From Flavipsychrobacter stenotrophus (GTDB taxonomy: Bacteria; Bacteroidota; Bacteroidia; Chitinophagales; Chitinophagaceae), in assembly GCF_002954265.1 (NCBI RefSeq), contig NZ_PPSL01000001.1:930001-994000 (forward strand): DNA of 64,000 bases. The letters run 5' to 3'. The notes under the pieces are model-generated. The model saw nothing but the letters and a program-made list of their open reading frames with translations. It was not told the DNA's origin and searched no databases. A program made the translations under genes and the position numbers. Position 1 is the first letter of the stretch. Each line of letters starts with the position of its first letter. Below are positions 29,050-37,290 of this stretch, piece by piece.

Positions 29050-29078
29050 TTGTACCGTTCTGCCCCGTGCTACTTTTG
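29050..29078 (+). promoter_or_regulatory. Candidate promoter of the SDR gene
   Basis: TTG at 29050-29052 and a perfect TAnnTTTG box, TACTTTTG, at 29071-29078, with an 18-nt spacer. It would start RNA near 29085, which argues against an SDR start at 29078 and for the ATG at 29111. Confidence 0.6.
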
Positions 29079-29110
29079 TGCTGTGCCAAATGGCAATAAA
29101 CAAACAGAAC

Positions 29111-29848
29111 ATGAAAAAAGCACTGATCACGGGCGCCAACAGAAGCATAGGCTTTGAAGCAGCCCGCCAATTATTGAAGAAAGGATATTACGTGTACCTG
29201 GGCAGCCGTACATTGGCCAACGGACAGGAAGCAGTAGACAAACTAAAAGCAGAAGGGCTGACTGAAGTGGAAGCTATAGCGCTGGATGTGACTAATGATG
29301 AGTCGGTAAAAAATGCCCGCACGGAATTAGGTACAAAAACCAATGTACTGGATGTATTGATCAACAATGCCGGCATCAGCGGCGGTTTTCCGCAAACAGC
29401 CCAAACATCAAGTATAGACACTTTTAAAGAAGTATTTGACACCAATCTGTATGGCGTAGTGCGCACTACACAGGCGTTTATGGATCTGCTACAACAATCA
29501 GCCGAACCACGGATTGTAAATGTAACTTCAGGCCTCGGCTCCCTCACCATGCACACCGACACATCATGGAAATACTTTGCGGTTAAAGGTGCAATCTACG
29601 CCCCCTCAAAAGCAGCATTGAACATGTATACCATCACTTTGGCTTATGAATTGCGCGACACCCCCTTCAAAGTAAATGCAGTTGATCCCGGCTATACCGC
29701 AACTGAGTTTAATCACTTCAGGGGAACAGGTACTGTACACGATGCCGCCGCCCGCCTGGTGAAGGGCGCTACCCTAGCCCCGGATGGCCCAACAGGTACA
29801 TTCTTCAGCGATGACAACAACCCGGAGACTGGTATAAGTCTCTGGTAA
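29111..29848 (+). CDS. Short-chain dehydrogenase/reductase
   Basis: A 245-residue classical SDR that oxidises or reduces an unknown carbonyl substrate with NAD(P). The start MKKALITGANRSIGFEAA gives the cofactor motif TGANRSIG. Further motifs are LINNAGIS (NNAG), the catalytic Ser in VNVTSGLGS and YAPSKAAL with the catalytic Tyr and Lys. DPGYTATEF follows the active site. The length is normal. It follows the AraC gene and ends in a terminator. Confidence 0.92.
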   Translation: MKKALITGANRSIGFEAARQLLKKGYYVYLGSRTLANGQEAVDKLKAEGLTEVEAIALDVTNDESVKNARTELGTKTNVLDVLINNAGISGGFPQTAQTSSIDTFKEVFDTNLYGVVRTTQAFMDLLQQSAEPRIVNVTSGLGSLTMHTDTSWKYFAVKGAIYAPSKAALNMYTITLAYELRDTPFKVNAVDPGYTATEFNHFRGTGTVHDAAARLVKGATLAPDGPTGTFFSDDNNPETGISLW

Positions 29849-29870
29849 GATTAATGGCATGCCTCAATCC

Positions 29871-29909
29871 CAACAACGGTGAGTACCTCAAACTCACCGT
29901 TGTTGATTT
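29871..29909 (+). terminator. Terminator of the SDR gene
   Basis: Perfect 14-bp stem CAACAACGGTGAGT (29871-29884) / ACTCACCGTTGTTG (29892-29905) with a 7-nt loop and trailing TTTT. Confidence 0.85.
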
Positions 29910-29998
29910 TACTATCCGCAATGACATTTTTCTTAAATTGCAGTATAAAAGATAAATTTCTACTGAAAAGATAAACCGGCATTTCGACCACTAAAACT

Positions 29999-30475
29999 AT
30001 GAAAGACACTTACGACATTCATGCTGAAGAATTGAGCAAAGCGATAGATATTGCTATCGATGCTTTTCAAAAATATCGCCCTGATGGTTTTGACGACAAG
30101 CAATTAACACACGTCATTAATGTTTATAGAAAGTTCAAAGGCGATGCGCTTGCTCCCAAATTTCGCAATTTAAAAAGCTTAAAATATAATATTGTTGATG
30201 TCTTTACTTATTTCCAGGAAGCCTCAGGTAAGACTGTAGACTACTTCTGGCAGCAGATTAAGGAGCAAGAGCTGAACTACAAGCGCGACAATAAGATATT
30301 GAAAATATTGAAGCGGGGTAAGATAAACAACCGCACAGAATATGACTTTGTAACCGATGTGATCGTACCCTACCAACAGGAAGGAGTGATCACTGACGAT
30401 GAAGATGGAGCATTGAAAGAGATGATAGGGAAATTTGAGTTAAAAGAAAGTAGAAAGAGGAAGGTTGATTGCTAA
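29999..30475 (+). CDS. Hypothetical protein
   Basis: A 158-residue protein with no recognised family, no signal peptide and no membrane segment. It is rich in Lys, Asp and aromatic residues and predicted mostly helical (LSKAIDIAIDAFQKY, NKILKILKRGKI). It sits alone after the SDR terminator, followed by a gene on the other strand. Coding is supported by a long ATG frame with consistent codon use, and not by homology. Confidence 0.6.
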   Translation: MKDTYDIHAEELSKAIDIAIDAFQKYRPDGFDDKQLTHVINVYRKFKGDALAPKFRNLKSLKYNIVDVFTYFQEASGKTVDYFWQQIKEQELNYKRDNKILKILKRGKINNRTEYDFVTDVIVPYQQEGVITDDEDGALKEMIGKFELKESRKRKVDC

Positions 30476-30592
30476 CCTGATGGTAAAGTTTGTAGCCTCC
30501 GCAGTACCGCCATATGGCAGTAATCATCGTAATTTTCCGAAAACGGATACTTCCCATGGTTGTTGGCGAGAACACAGACCACGGTTAAAACC

Positions 30593-30898
30593 CTATGATT
30601 GAGATATTGCAGCTGACACTAAAAGACACAAGACAGGCACCATCCACGCAAACAATAATACTATCCCAAAGAATTGCTTATTGGGGCTGGATGCTATTTT
30701 CACAAATAAAACAACAGTATAAATAAAAGTAAGTAACATTAAGAGCACGTATAGCCCACCATTTCCTGCACCACATGTTGTTGGATTGCTTGTGCTATTA
30801 AATGAAGAAAACACAGGAAGCAGCCAGACTAAAACGTACAAGCTAAAGAAAATGGTAGTTTTAAGGTGCTTACGAAGTAGGCCTAATGTTGGGTTCAT
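30593..30898 (-). CDS. Small membrane protein, unknown function
   Basis: A 101-residue protein with three hydrophobic segments (TTIFFSLYVLVWLLPVF, GLYVLLMLLTFIYTVVLFV, FGIVLLFAWMVPVLCLLVSAAI), most likely an integral inner-membrane protein. No family recognised. It lies 30 nt downstream of the DUF779 gene on the same strand and may be co-transcribed with it. Confidence 0.6.
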   Translation of the reverse strand: MNPTLGLLRKHLKTTIFFSLYVLVWLLPVFSSFNSTSNPTTCGAGNGGLYVLLMLLTFIYTVVLFVKIASSPNKQFFGIVLLFAWMVPVLCLLVSAAISQS

Positions 30899-30928
30899 AA
30901 TGATTGTGGCAATTTAGTGAATAGTTGA

Positions 30929-31306
30929 TTACTCCCCACCCACCACCTCCACCAAATCCCCCACCTCATCATCCGTAAAAATCCGTGAGCGGGTAAGAAA
31001 CCGAAAACCGAGAGGAATCTCTATAGAAAAACTGGAGCCGCGCCCAGCAATTACATCAAGGGTCAGTTCGCTGTACTGCCAGAATTGGAACTGATCTTTG
31101 GCCATCCAGAATTCGCAGCCTTCTACCATGTCCAGGCGCACATCACTGCTGCCGGTGCGGAAGTCGCCCTTTTCATAGCACATGGGTTGTGACCCGTCAC
31201 AACATCCGCCACTCTGGTGAAACATCAATTCACCATGACTGGCTTTTAGCTGCGCTATCAGTTCTTTGGCTTTGTCTGTGGCTATAACCCTATGAATTTT
31301 TCCCAT
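30929..31306 (-). CDS. DUF779 domain-containing protein
   Basis: A 125-residue protein of the DUF779 family. The family's cysteine-rich motif is seen in FHQSGGCCDGSQPMCY, with the following YEKGDFRTGSSDVRLD block, and the C-terminal half has the typical GRGSSFSIEIPLGFRFLTRSR. Members often sit beside aldehyde dehydrogenases, as here, and are thought to have a linked but unproven role, possibly metal binding. It is downstream of the aldehyde dehydrogenase gene, separated by about 258 nt that include a terminator and a repeat hairpin. Confidence 0.9.
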   Translation of the reverse strand: MGKIHRVIATDKAKELIAQLKASHGELMFHQSGGCCDGSQPMCYEKGDFRTGSSDVRLDMVEGCEFWMAKDQFQFWQYSELTLDVIAGRGSSFSIEIPLGFRFLTRSRIFTDDEVGDLVEVVGGE

Positions 31307-31433
31307 TTTAATGAATTTGTTGACACGTTATTACACCCTTAGTAACCGCATGAGGAGAAGCTTAGCCTTCGGAAAACGGCAGCTCGCGCAGGCTTGTGCG
31401 GTGGCGCGTTTTTTCCGATCGCCTTTTCTTTTG

Positions 31434-31467
31434 TTACTTTTCTTTTGGCGAAGCAAAAGAAAAGTAA
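31434..31467. repeat. Palindromic hairpin element
   Basis: Perfect 14-bp inverted repeat TTACTTTTCTTTTG (31434-31447) / CAAAAGAAAAGTAA (31454-31467) around a GCGAAG loop, preceded by a GC-rich stretch from about 31350. It looks like a dispersed repeat of the kind found between genes in many Bacteroidota, and its AT composition differs from the neighbouring terminator. Confidence 0.6.
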
Positions 31468-31502
31468 GAGACGATGGTCACTAAACACACTCAAAACACA
31501 AC

Positions 31503-31535
31503 CAAAAAGGGAGCCATTTCCAGCAATGGCTCCCT
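31503..31535 (-). terminator. Terminator of the aldehyde dehydrogenase gene
   Basis: On the minus strand the 11-bp stem AGGGAGCCATT / AATGGCTCCCT (31508-31518 and 31525-31535) is followed by TTTTT, 29 nt after the stop. Confidence 0.85.
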
Positions 31536-31564
31536 ATAGACTATCACTACCGTTAACCTATGAA

Positions 31565-33112
31565 TTAAAAGAACCCTAGTTTTTGTTTGCTGTAAGAGAT
31601 CAGCATATTCTTGGTCTGCCTGTAGTGGCCCAGCATCATCTTGTGTGTCTCACGACCAAAGCCTGACTTCTTATAACCACCAAATGGAGCATGTGCAGGG
31701 TATGCATGGTAACAGTTCACCCAAACACGACCCGCCTGTATAGCACGAGGAACCTGGTACAACTCATGTGCATCGCGTGTCCATACGCCCGAACCCAATC
31801 CGTACAATGAATCATTAGCAATTTCTATTGCCTCTTCCGTAGTTTTGAAGGTTGTGACACAAACCACCGGTCCGAATATCTCTTCCTGGAAGATGCGCAT
31901 CTTGTTATTGCCCTTAAATATAGTTGGCTGCACGTAGTAGCCGCCTTCTATATCGGTATCTTGTTTTACCGGCGCACCACCCACCAGCAGTTCAGCACCT
32001 TCCTGTAGTCCTATATCTATGTAAGAAAGAATCTTTTCATACTGATCGTTAGATGCCTGCGCACCGATCATTGTAGCAGCATCCAGCGGATTACCTGTTT
32101 TAATAGCCTTTACACGAGCTACTACACGCTCCATAAACTTATCGTAAATGCTTTCGTGAACGAGGATACGAGATGGGCATGTGCATATTTCACCCTGGTT
32201 GAGCGCAAACATCACCGCACCTTCAATAGCCTTATCAAAGAAATCATCATCAGCCTCTGCAACCGACGGGAAGAAAATGTTTGGCGATTTGCCACCCAAC
32301 TCCATTGTAACCGGTATCAGGTTCTCAGATGCATACTGCATGATGAGGCGGCCCGTAGTGGTCTCACCTGTAAATGACACCTTAGATATTCTTGAAGATG
32401 TAGCCAACGGCTTACCAGCTTCAGGACCAAATCCGGTAACAATATTCAGCACACCTGCAGGCAACAGATCACCTATCAGTTCCATCAGCACGATAATGCT
32501 GGTTGGCGTTTGTTCAGCGGGTTTCAATACTACTGTGCAACCTGCAGCCAATGCCGGTGCCATTTTCCACGTAGCCATCAGCAAAGGGAAGTTCCATGGT
32601 ATGATCTGTCCTACGACACCTATTGGCTCATGCAGGTTAATGCTCACTGTATGTTCATCGTGCTCAGAAATTGTGCCTTCTTCCGCCCTTATAACACCTG
32701 CAAAATAACGGAAGTGATCTACTACCAATGGCAGATCGGCAGCCTTGGTCTCGCGGATGGGCTTACCATTATCAATAGTCTCTACTGTAGCCAGATAGTC
32801 AAGATTATCTTCTATCACCTGTGCTATCTTAAGTAATATATTGCTTCTGTAAGTAGCCGCTGTTTTGCTCCATGTTTTGAAAGCTTCCAGTGCGGCATCT
32901 ACAGCCAGCTCCACATCTTCTTTCTTAGACCGTGCAGCCTGTGTGAATACTTCACCGGTCACAGGAGAAATATTATCGAAATACTCGCCACCTACCGGTG
33001 CGGCCCACTTTCCACCTATATAATTTTCATAACGGCTCTTTATTGCAGGCCAGTTGTTCTTTGACAAACTATCGGCAAGGATAGTACTCTTGGGTGCTGT
33101 TTGCGTTGACAT
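31565..33112 (-). CDS. NAD(P)-dependent aldehyde dehydrogenase
   Basis: A 515-residue aldehyde dehydrogenase of the AldA/ExaC type that oxidises aldehydes to acids. Motifs seen are [22 protein letters not shown], the cofactor segment [12 protein letters not shown], the catalytic glutamate in [12 protein letters not shown], and the catalytic Cys in [11 protein letters not shown]. The C-terminal [10 protein letters not shown] and [13 protein letters not shown] are also typical. It diverges from an AraC regulator gene (160 nt apart) that probably controls it, and a DUF779 gene follows downstream. The exact aldehyde is unknown. Confidence 0.93.
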   Translation of the reverse strand: MSTQTAPKSTILADSLSKNNWPAIKSRYENYIGGKWAAPVGGEYFDNISPVTGEVFTQAARSKKEDVELAVDAALEAFKTWSKTAATYRSNILLKIAQVIEDNLDYLATVETIDNGKPIRETKAADLPLVVDHFRYFAGVIRAEEGTISEHDEHTVSINLHEPIGVVGQIIPWNFPLLMATWKMAPALAAGCTVVLKPAEQTPTSIIVLMELIGDLLPAGVLNIVTGFGPEAGKPLATSSRISKVSFTGETTTGRLIMQYASENLIPVTMELGGKSPNIFFPSVAEADDDFFDKAIEGAVMFALNQGEICTCPSRILVHESIYDKFMERVVARVKAIKTGNPLDAATMIGAQASNDQYEKILSYIDIGLQEGAELLVGGAPVKQDTDIEGGYYVQPTIFKGNNKMRIFQEEIFGPVVCVTTFKTTEEAIEIANDSLYGLGSGVWTRDAHELYQVPRAIQAGRVWVNCYHAYPAHAPFGGYKKSGFGRETHKMMLGHYRQTKNMLISYSKQKLGFF

Positions 33113-33140
33113 ATAATTAAGTGTTTGATTTAGTATGAAC

Positions 33141-33168
33141 CAAAGCTATTTTTATATCTGCCGACAAA
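33141..33168 (-). promoter_or_regulatory. Candidate promoter of the aldehyde dehydrogenase gene
   Basis: On the minus strand TTTG (33165-33168) and TAGCTTTG (33141-33148) match the -33 and -7 consensus with a 16-nt spacer, a little shorter than usual. Confidence 0.45.
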
Positions 33169-33272
33169 TCGGGTAAAACGTATCAGCCCAATCATACTAT
33201 TGTATCAATTATTTGCTTTTTCTTGCTGCTAACTCTATAATGGTTAAATTAGTACTGTAGAAAAAAGTCCGT

Positions 33273-34181
33273 ATGAGTTTTATTCAACAAATTCAGCTTA
33301 CCCCGCAGAAAAACCTGCTCACCGATGTGGAGAACAGGAAGATCTACACGTTGGACAAATGCGAGCTGAATGTTTTTGAAACTTACCGCACATCCGAGTT
33401 GGTGCAACTGACCTTTCACGATCTGGTCATTACCAGTATGGTGCGCGGCAAAAAGGTGATGCACCTGCCTACCAATCCCTCTTTTGAATATGTACCCGGC
33501 GAGACGGTTTTGGCTCCCGCAGGCACTAAAATGGCCATCGATTTCCCCGAGGCCGAAGAGCAAAACCCTACGCAGTGCATAGCTTTAACGATAGACAGAG
33601 AATCGGTAAGCAAAACTGTAAACTACCTCAATCATAATTTTCCACGCGAAGGCACCAATGCATCTTGGGATATCAATTTCAGGTTCACTCACCTAAAGAA
33701 CAGCAGTGTACTGGCCGACGTGATCAATAAAATGGTCAACATCTGCAGCGAGCAAAATCTGACAAAAGATATCCTGGCCGATCTCACTATGAAGGAATTA
33801 GTAGTGCGTCTGGTGCAGCTACAGAACCTCTACGAGATACATGATCATATTCCACCCACCAGTAGTGCATTCGGGTTTCTGTCACAGTTCATCAAAGAGA
33901 ATCTGCACAACAGGATAGATGTGGATACCCTTAGCCGCAAGGTATATATGAGCCGCCCCAATTTCTTCCGCCACTTCAAGCGGGAGTACGGCATCTCCCC
34001 TACTCAGTACATCATCAGCGAGCGACTGAAAATGGCCAAGGTTCTCATAGCCGGCACCAAAATGAGCATACAGCAAATATGCATAGAAACAGGCTTTGAA
34101 GACACCAACAACTTTATCAAACTATTCAAAAAGAGCGAAGGAGTTACTCCTGGTATGTACAGGAATAAACTGGCGAGTTAG
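33273..34181 (+). CDS. AraC-family transcriptional regulator of the aldehyde dehydrogenase cluster
   Basis: A 302-residue regulator. The N-terminal half is the cupin-like AraC N-terminal domain (VMHLPTNPSFEYVPGETVLAPAGTKM). The C-terminal half has two helix-turn-helix motifs (DVDTLSRKVYMSRPNFFRHFKREY and SIQQICIETGFEDTNNFIKLFKK). It diverges from the aldehyde dehydrogenase gene, so it most likely regulates it; the arrangement ALDH, DUF779, AraC is a common bacterial cluster. A hairpin lies after the stop. Confidence 0.9.
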   Translation: MSFIQQIQLTPQKNLLTDVENRKIYTLDKCELNVFETYRTSELVQLTFHDLVITSMVRGKKVMHLPTNPSFEYVPGETVLAPAGTKMAIDFPEAEEQNPTQCIALTIDRESVSKTVNYLNHNFPREGTNASWDINFRFTHLKNSSVLADVINKMVNICSEQNLTKDILADLTMKELVVRLVQLQNLYEIHDHIPPTSSAFGFLSQFIKENLHNRIDVDTLSRKVYMSRPNFFRHFKREYGISPTQYIISERLKMAKVLIAGTKMSIQQICIETGFEDTNNFIKLFKKSEGVTPGMYRNKLAS

Positions 34182-34208
34182 TGCTTAGCTATAGAAATTC
34201 GCACGGAG

Positions 34209-34240
34209 CGCCGTTGTTGGTCTTATGACCAATAACGGCG
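34209..34240. terminator. Hairpin after the AraC gene
   Basis: A 14-bp stem with one G-T pair (34209-34222 and 34227-34240) and the loop TTAT. There is no clear T-tract on either side, so terminator activity is uncertain. Confidence 0.4.
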
Positions 34241-34338
34241 AAAATAACGACGAAAACATACAGCTACACAGCATCACCGCATCACTATGTAACCAAATCG
34301 ACTCTTTCAACTTACAACTTATGACTTACGACTAAAAA

Positions 34339-35220
34339 CTACATCAATATATGCTCCACATTCTTCTTAATGTTCTCTGCTATCTTTTCCAGTGGCAGGT
34401 CATTAAATTCAGTACCAAACGGGTCTTCTATTTCTTCAGCGATCATCTCCAGACTGGCTAGTACATAGAACACAATACCCACTATCGGAATGCTGAAGTA
34501 AGTTAATGTAAAGACCAAACCGAAAGGGAGCGTCATGATGTAAAGGAAGATGAACTTTTTAATGAACGTGCTGTACGAGTATGGTATTGGTGTATTCTTG
34601 ATACGCTCACAGGCACCACATACATCCAGAAACGACTGGAACTCGGCATTTAAAATAATGGTCTGATCGCCCGTTAACGTCCCTTCATTATACATAAGGT
34701 TGAGCTTTGACGCCATTACAGATGCTATTTGATTAGGTACATGCTTGGTATGGTCAAGATCCGGAATCTCAGGGTGTGGATCACTATCGAGTTCCAGTCG
34801 AGTGGTTTCAGCCCGCAGGTGTAGATACAAGGCATGAGCAAACATCGGGATGATCTTTTTAAAGAAAGCTCTGTCTTTCTCATTGCCACGTGGCAGCATG
34901 GCATTCATTTTCACAGCCAGGTTGCGACTGTTATTAACCAGTCCGCCCCACAACTTGCGACCTTCCCACCACCTGTCATAGGCTGTATTGGTACGAAACA
35001 CCATCAACAAACTGATAATTGCCCCCAACAACGTATGCAAAGTAAGAATACTCTTAAATGGAGGAACATCGTGCAAGTGAAGCGTGGTGATCATTATAAA
35101 GTAGACAATGGCCGTATACACGCATACAGCCATTATGTATGGCAGCAACCTGCTGAAAGTATCAGCCTTACGAAGCTCGAAAATATTGATCAGGTTACCC
35201 TTCTTGCCTATTGTTATCAT
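34339..35220 (-). CDS. Bestrophin-family ion channel (UPF0187)
   Basis: A 293-residue integral membrane protein of the bacterial bestrophin-like family, a pentameric ion channel related to human bestrophins. The motif FRTNTAYDRWWEGRKLWGGLVNNSR is the family signature. Four hydrophobic stretches are visible: YIMAVCVYTAIVYFIMI, TLLGAIISLLMVF, FIFLYIMTLPFGLVFTLTYF and IVGIVFYVLASLEMI. The C-terminal part ends in EEIEDPFGTEFNDLPLEKI, also typical. It is alone on this strand. Confidence 0.93.
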   Translation of the reverse strand: MITIGKKGNLINIFELRKADTFSRLLPYIMAVCVYTAIVYFIMITTLHLHDVPPFKSILTLHTLLGAIISLLMVFRTNTAYDRWWEGRKLWGGLVNNSRNLAVKMNAMLPRGNEKDRAFFKKIIPMFAHALYLHLRAETTRLELDSDPHPEIPDLDHTKHVPNQIASVMASKLNLMYNEGTLTGDQTIILNAEFQSFLDVCGACERIKNTPIPYSYSTFIKKFIFLYIMTLPFGLVFTLTYFSIPIVGIVFYVLASLEMIAEEIEDPFGTEFNDLPLEKIAENIKKNVEHILM

Positions 35221-35687
35221 GTGAGGTGTAAAATACTAAAAACAGGGAAATAGACAATGAATGTTACAGACAGTTCATGCAAAGCGTGCATGGTGGTAGC
35301 TGTTCTTTACCCTGTAATTTAAAAAATTTCAATTGCCACGACCTTTAGGTCAATACTATCTGACTTAGGCGCTAATTGCATGTCATGATGCCGAAGGCAT
35401 CAGACATTGGATTGCAATCGATTGTAGATGAATTACTTATTTTTAGGGTCGATTTTTTAGTCGATCAATTTAAGAACTTTCTCTCTCACTCAACCTATCT
35501 TTACGCAGATGTAGCTATCATTACAAATATAGTAAATTGGGAATAAAATTGTGTGCATAATGTACACAAGGGTATATTCATACTTAGGCGTAACTACTTT
35601 TCTCAAATGAATTGTGTCGTTTGTAGCAATTGAGTCTAAGGCTTATTCCTGATGTTCTCATATGCAAATTTGCCTTTAAACATAGTG
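35221..35687. other. Gene-free stretch at the edge of the accessory region
   Basis: 467 nt with no convincing frame. It contains a short hairpin TGATGCC / GGCATCA at 35386-35392 and 35396-35402 and the palindrome CAATCGATTG near 35418. This may be the left boundary of the island that follows, but no attachment-site repeat was found by eye. Confidence 0.4.
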
Positions 35688-36494
35688 TCAATTTGATAAT
35701 GTCAGCTTAATTATTGAACCTATGTTAATTGAGTATCTGTTGGCAAATGAACCTTGATTCACTGCAATTTCAACTCTTCCGTAGTCATCCTTTAAAATTA
35801 AATTCTCACCAAAAGCTACTTCTCCAAATGTATCACATACAATTACGGTTATATCTTTTTTATTTGGGAGACTTATTACAACGGTCTGTGCAGACTTGAT
35901 CCCCCAGTTATCCCAATCTTTGTGTAAAATATTTAAGTGTACCGACCCAAATTTATTTATATGAATCACCTTAGCTGTAATTACTTCAGCTATTCTGTCT
36001 GCCTCATCATATGGGGATTCTACTAAATGATTTTTTTTCAATTTTGCGCCAAAACTCTTCAAGTCAACCCCATTAGCAAGATGTGCTGCTGCTGGCGAAA
36101 AGATATCTCTCCCGTGAAAAATCGGAGACACAGGAAGATTCATATAATTTTCATTGGTTATTTCATATACAGAACTAATACCACCAAGAACCCGAGATGC
36201 TGGAATCAAGACTCCATTATCAGGACCTATTAAATAATCACCGCGATTAACTTTAATAATAATTGCCTTTCGGGAAGTACCTACCCCCGGATCACATATA
36301 CACACGTGATAACCTAGGGGAACATATCTAACTGTTTCTAGAGTCCTTGCAGCAGCTAGAATATCAAAAGATGGTAATCCATGCATTAAGTGGATAACCT
36401 TAATGTGAGGGGAGATTGAAGCTATCATTGCTTCCATGATTCCTACCCCTTGAGATTGGACTCCAAAATCGCTGGTCAAAGTTACGATCTTCAT
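35688..36494 (-). CDS. SAM hydrolase (S-adenosyl-L-methionine hydroxide adenosyltransferase)
   Basis: A 268-residue enzyme of the DUF62/fluorinase-like family, which splits SAM with water into adenosine and methionine. The catalytic triad known for the archaeal homologue (Asp68, Arg75, His127) is present at the same numbers: Asp68 and Arg75 in CDPGVGTSR, His127 in FHGRDIF. The N-terminal TSDFG motif and LIGPDNG are also conserved. It starts 4 nt after the creatininase stop, the last gene of a three-gene operon with the STAND protein. Its place there suggests it depletes or tunes SAM during a response; this is inference. Confidence 0.9.
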   Translation of the reverse strand: MKIVTLTSDFGVQSQGVGIMEAMIASISPHIKVIHLMHGLPSFDILAAARTLETVRYVPLGYHVCICDPGVGTSRKAIIIKVNRGDYLIGPDNGVLIPASRVLGGISSVYEITNENYMNLPVSPIFHGRDIFSPAAAHLANGVDLKSFGAKLKKNHLVESPYDEADRIAEVITAKVIHINKFGSVHLNILHKDWDNWGIKSAQTVVISLPNKKDITVIVCDTFGEVAFGENLILKDDYGRVEIAVNQGSFANRYSINIGSIIKLTLSN

Positions 36495-36498
36495 ATAA

Positions 36499-37239
36499 TT
36501 ATTTAGTTAGTTCGTTAAGTAATTTGGAATATCCATTGACTGCTTCAGTTATCAATTTATCGCCAATTACTGCGCTTGCCAACTTTTGATTCGCATTTAT
36601 AACTCCAGATTTTGTATATAATTCATTCACCAAATCCCGGCTAATCCAATAGCTAACCTTGGCAAACTCATTTGAGAGAAGCTCTTTATTTACCAAAGTA
36701 TCATCTATTGCTAGGAGAATTGAAGCATCTGTAGCATCGGCATGGCCGCCGTTCGAATCACCAAACTCTGTCTGCATTATTTCACGAAAAGAAGGAAAAT
36801 CCCAAAAATCTTTTACAAAATACCTCATGCCGGACAATTCATTACCGAGTTCAGAAAATGCGGCCAGAATGCAACCATAGTTATCCCCGTGTCCATTTAC
36901 AACTAAAAATCTACGAAAACCGCCAATGTATAGAGAATTTATATAGTCTTTGATAACTGTTATTAAAGTTGTAGGCTTTAACGATATTGTTCCAGGGAAA
37001 TTCAAATGAATTAAAGAATCTCCAACTGCGATGGTTGGTGAAACCAAAACATTATTATCAAAGCCAACTTTTAGAGCAAAATACTCTGCAAGCAATGCAT
37101 CAGTATATAGTGGACAGGACATACCGTGCTGTTCAATTGCTCCAATTGGAACAATTACCAAATCAGATTTTGTCAAATAGGTCTGAATTTGTACCCAGGT
37201 CTTATATTTCAACTCAATACTCTTCGAATTCGGAATCAT
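36499..37239 (-). CDS. Creatininase-family amidohydrolase
   Basis: A 246-residue metal-dependent hydrolase of the creatininase fold. The metal ligands are visible in PIGAIEQHG (Glu36, His38) and LYTDALLAE (Asp47), the NGHGDN motif (His117), and GGHADATDAS, which replaces the usual Glu-containing HAGxxE block with aspartate at 171. The family includes creatininase, MftE and other ring-opening or amide-cleaving enzymes, so its substrate is not predictable. It sits 51 nt after the STAND gene and 4 nt before the SAM hydrolase gene. Confidence 0.88.
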   Translation of the reverse strand: MIPNSKSIELKYKTWVQIQTYLTKSDLVIVPIGAIEQHGMSCPLYTDALLAEYFALKVGFDNNVLVSPTIAVGDSLIHLNFPGTISLKPTTLITVIKDYINSLYIGGFRRFLVVNGHGDNYGCILAAFSELGNELSGMRYFVKDFWDFPSFREIMQTEFGDSNGGHADATDASILLAIDDTLVNKELLSNEFAKVSYWISRDLVNELYTKSGVINANQKLASAVIGDKLITEAVNGYSKLLNELTK

Positions 37240-37290
37240 AGGTTAATATATTTTGTGTTAAAATAATACGAAAATTCATTGAAATAACTA

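Noticed and set aside
35386-35402. Short hairpin TGATGCC/GGCATCA taken as a terminator
   Set aside because: The stem is only 7 bp, with no T-tract and no gene end within 150 nt.
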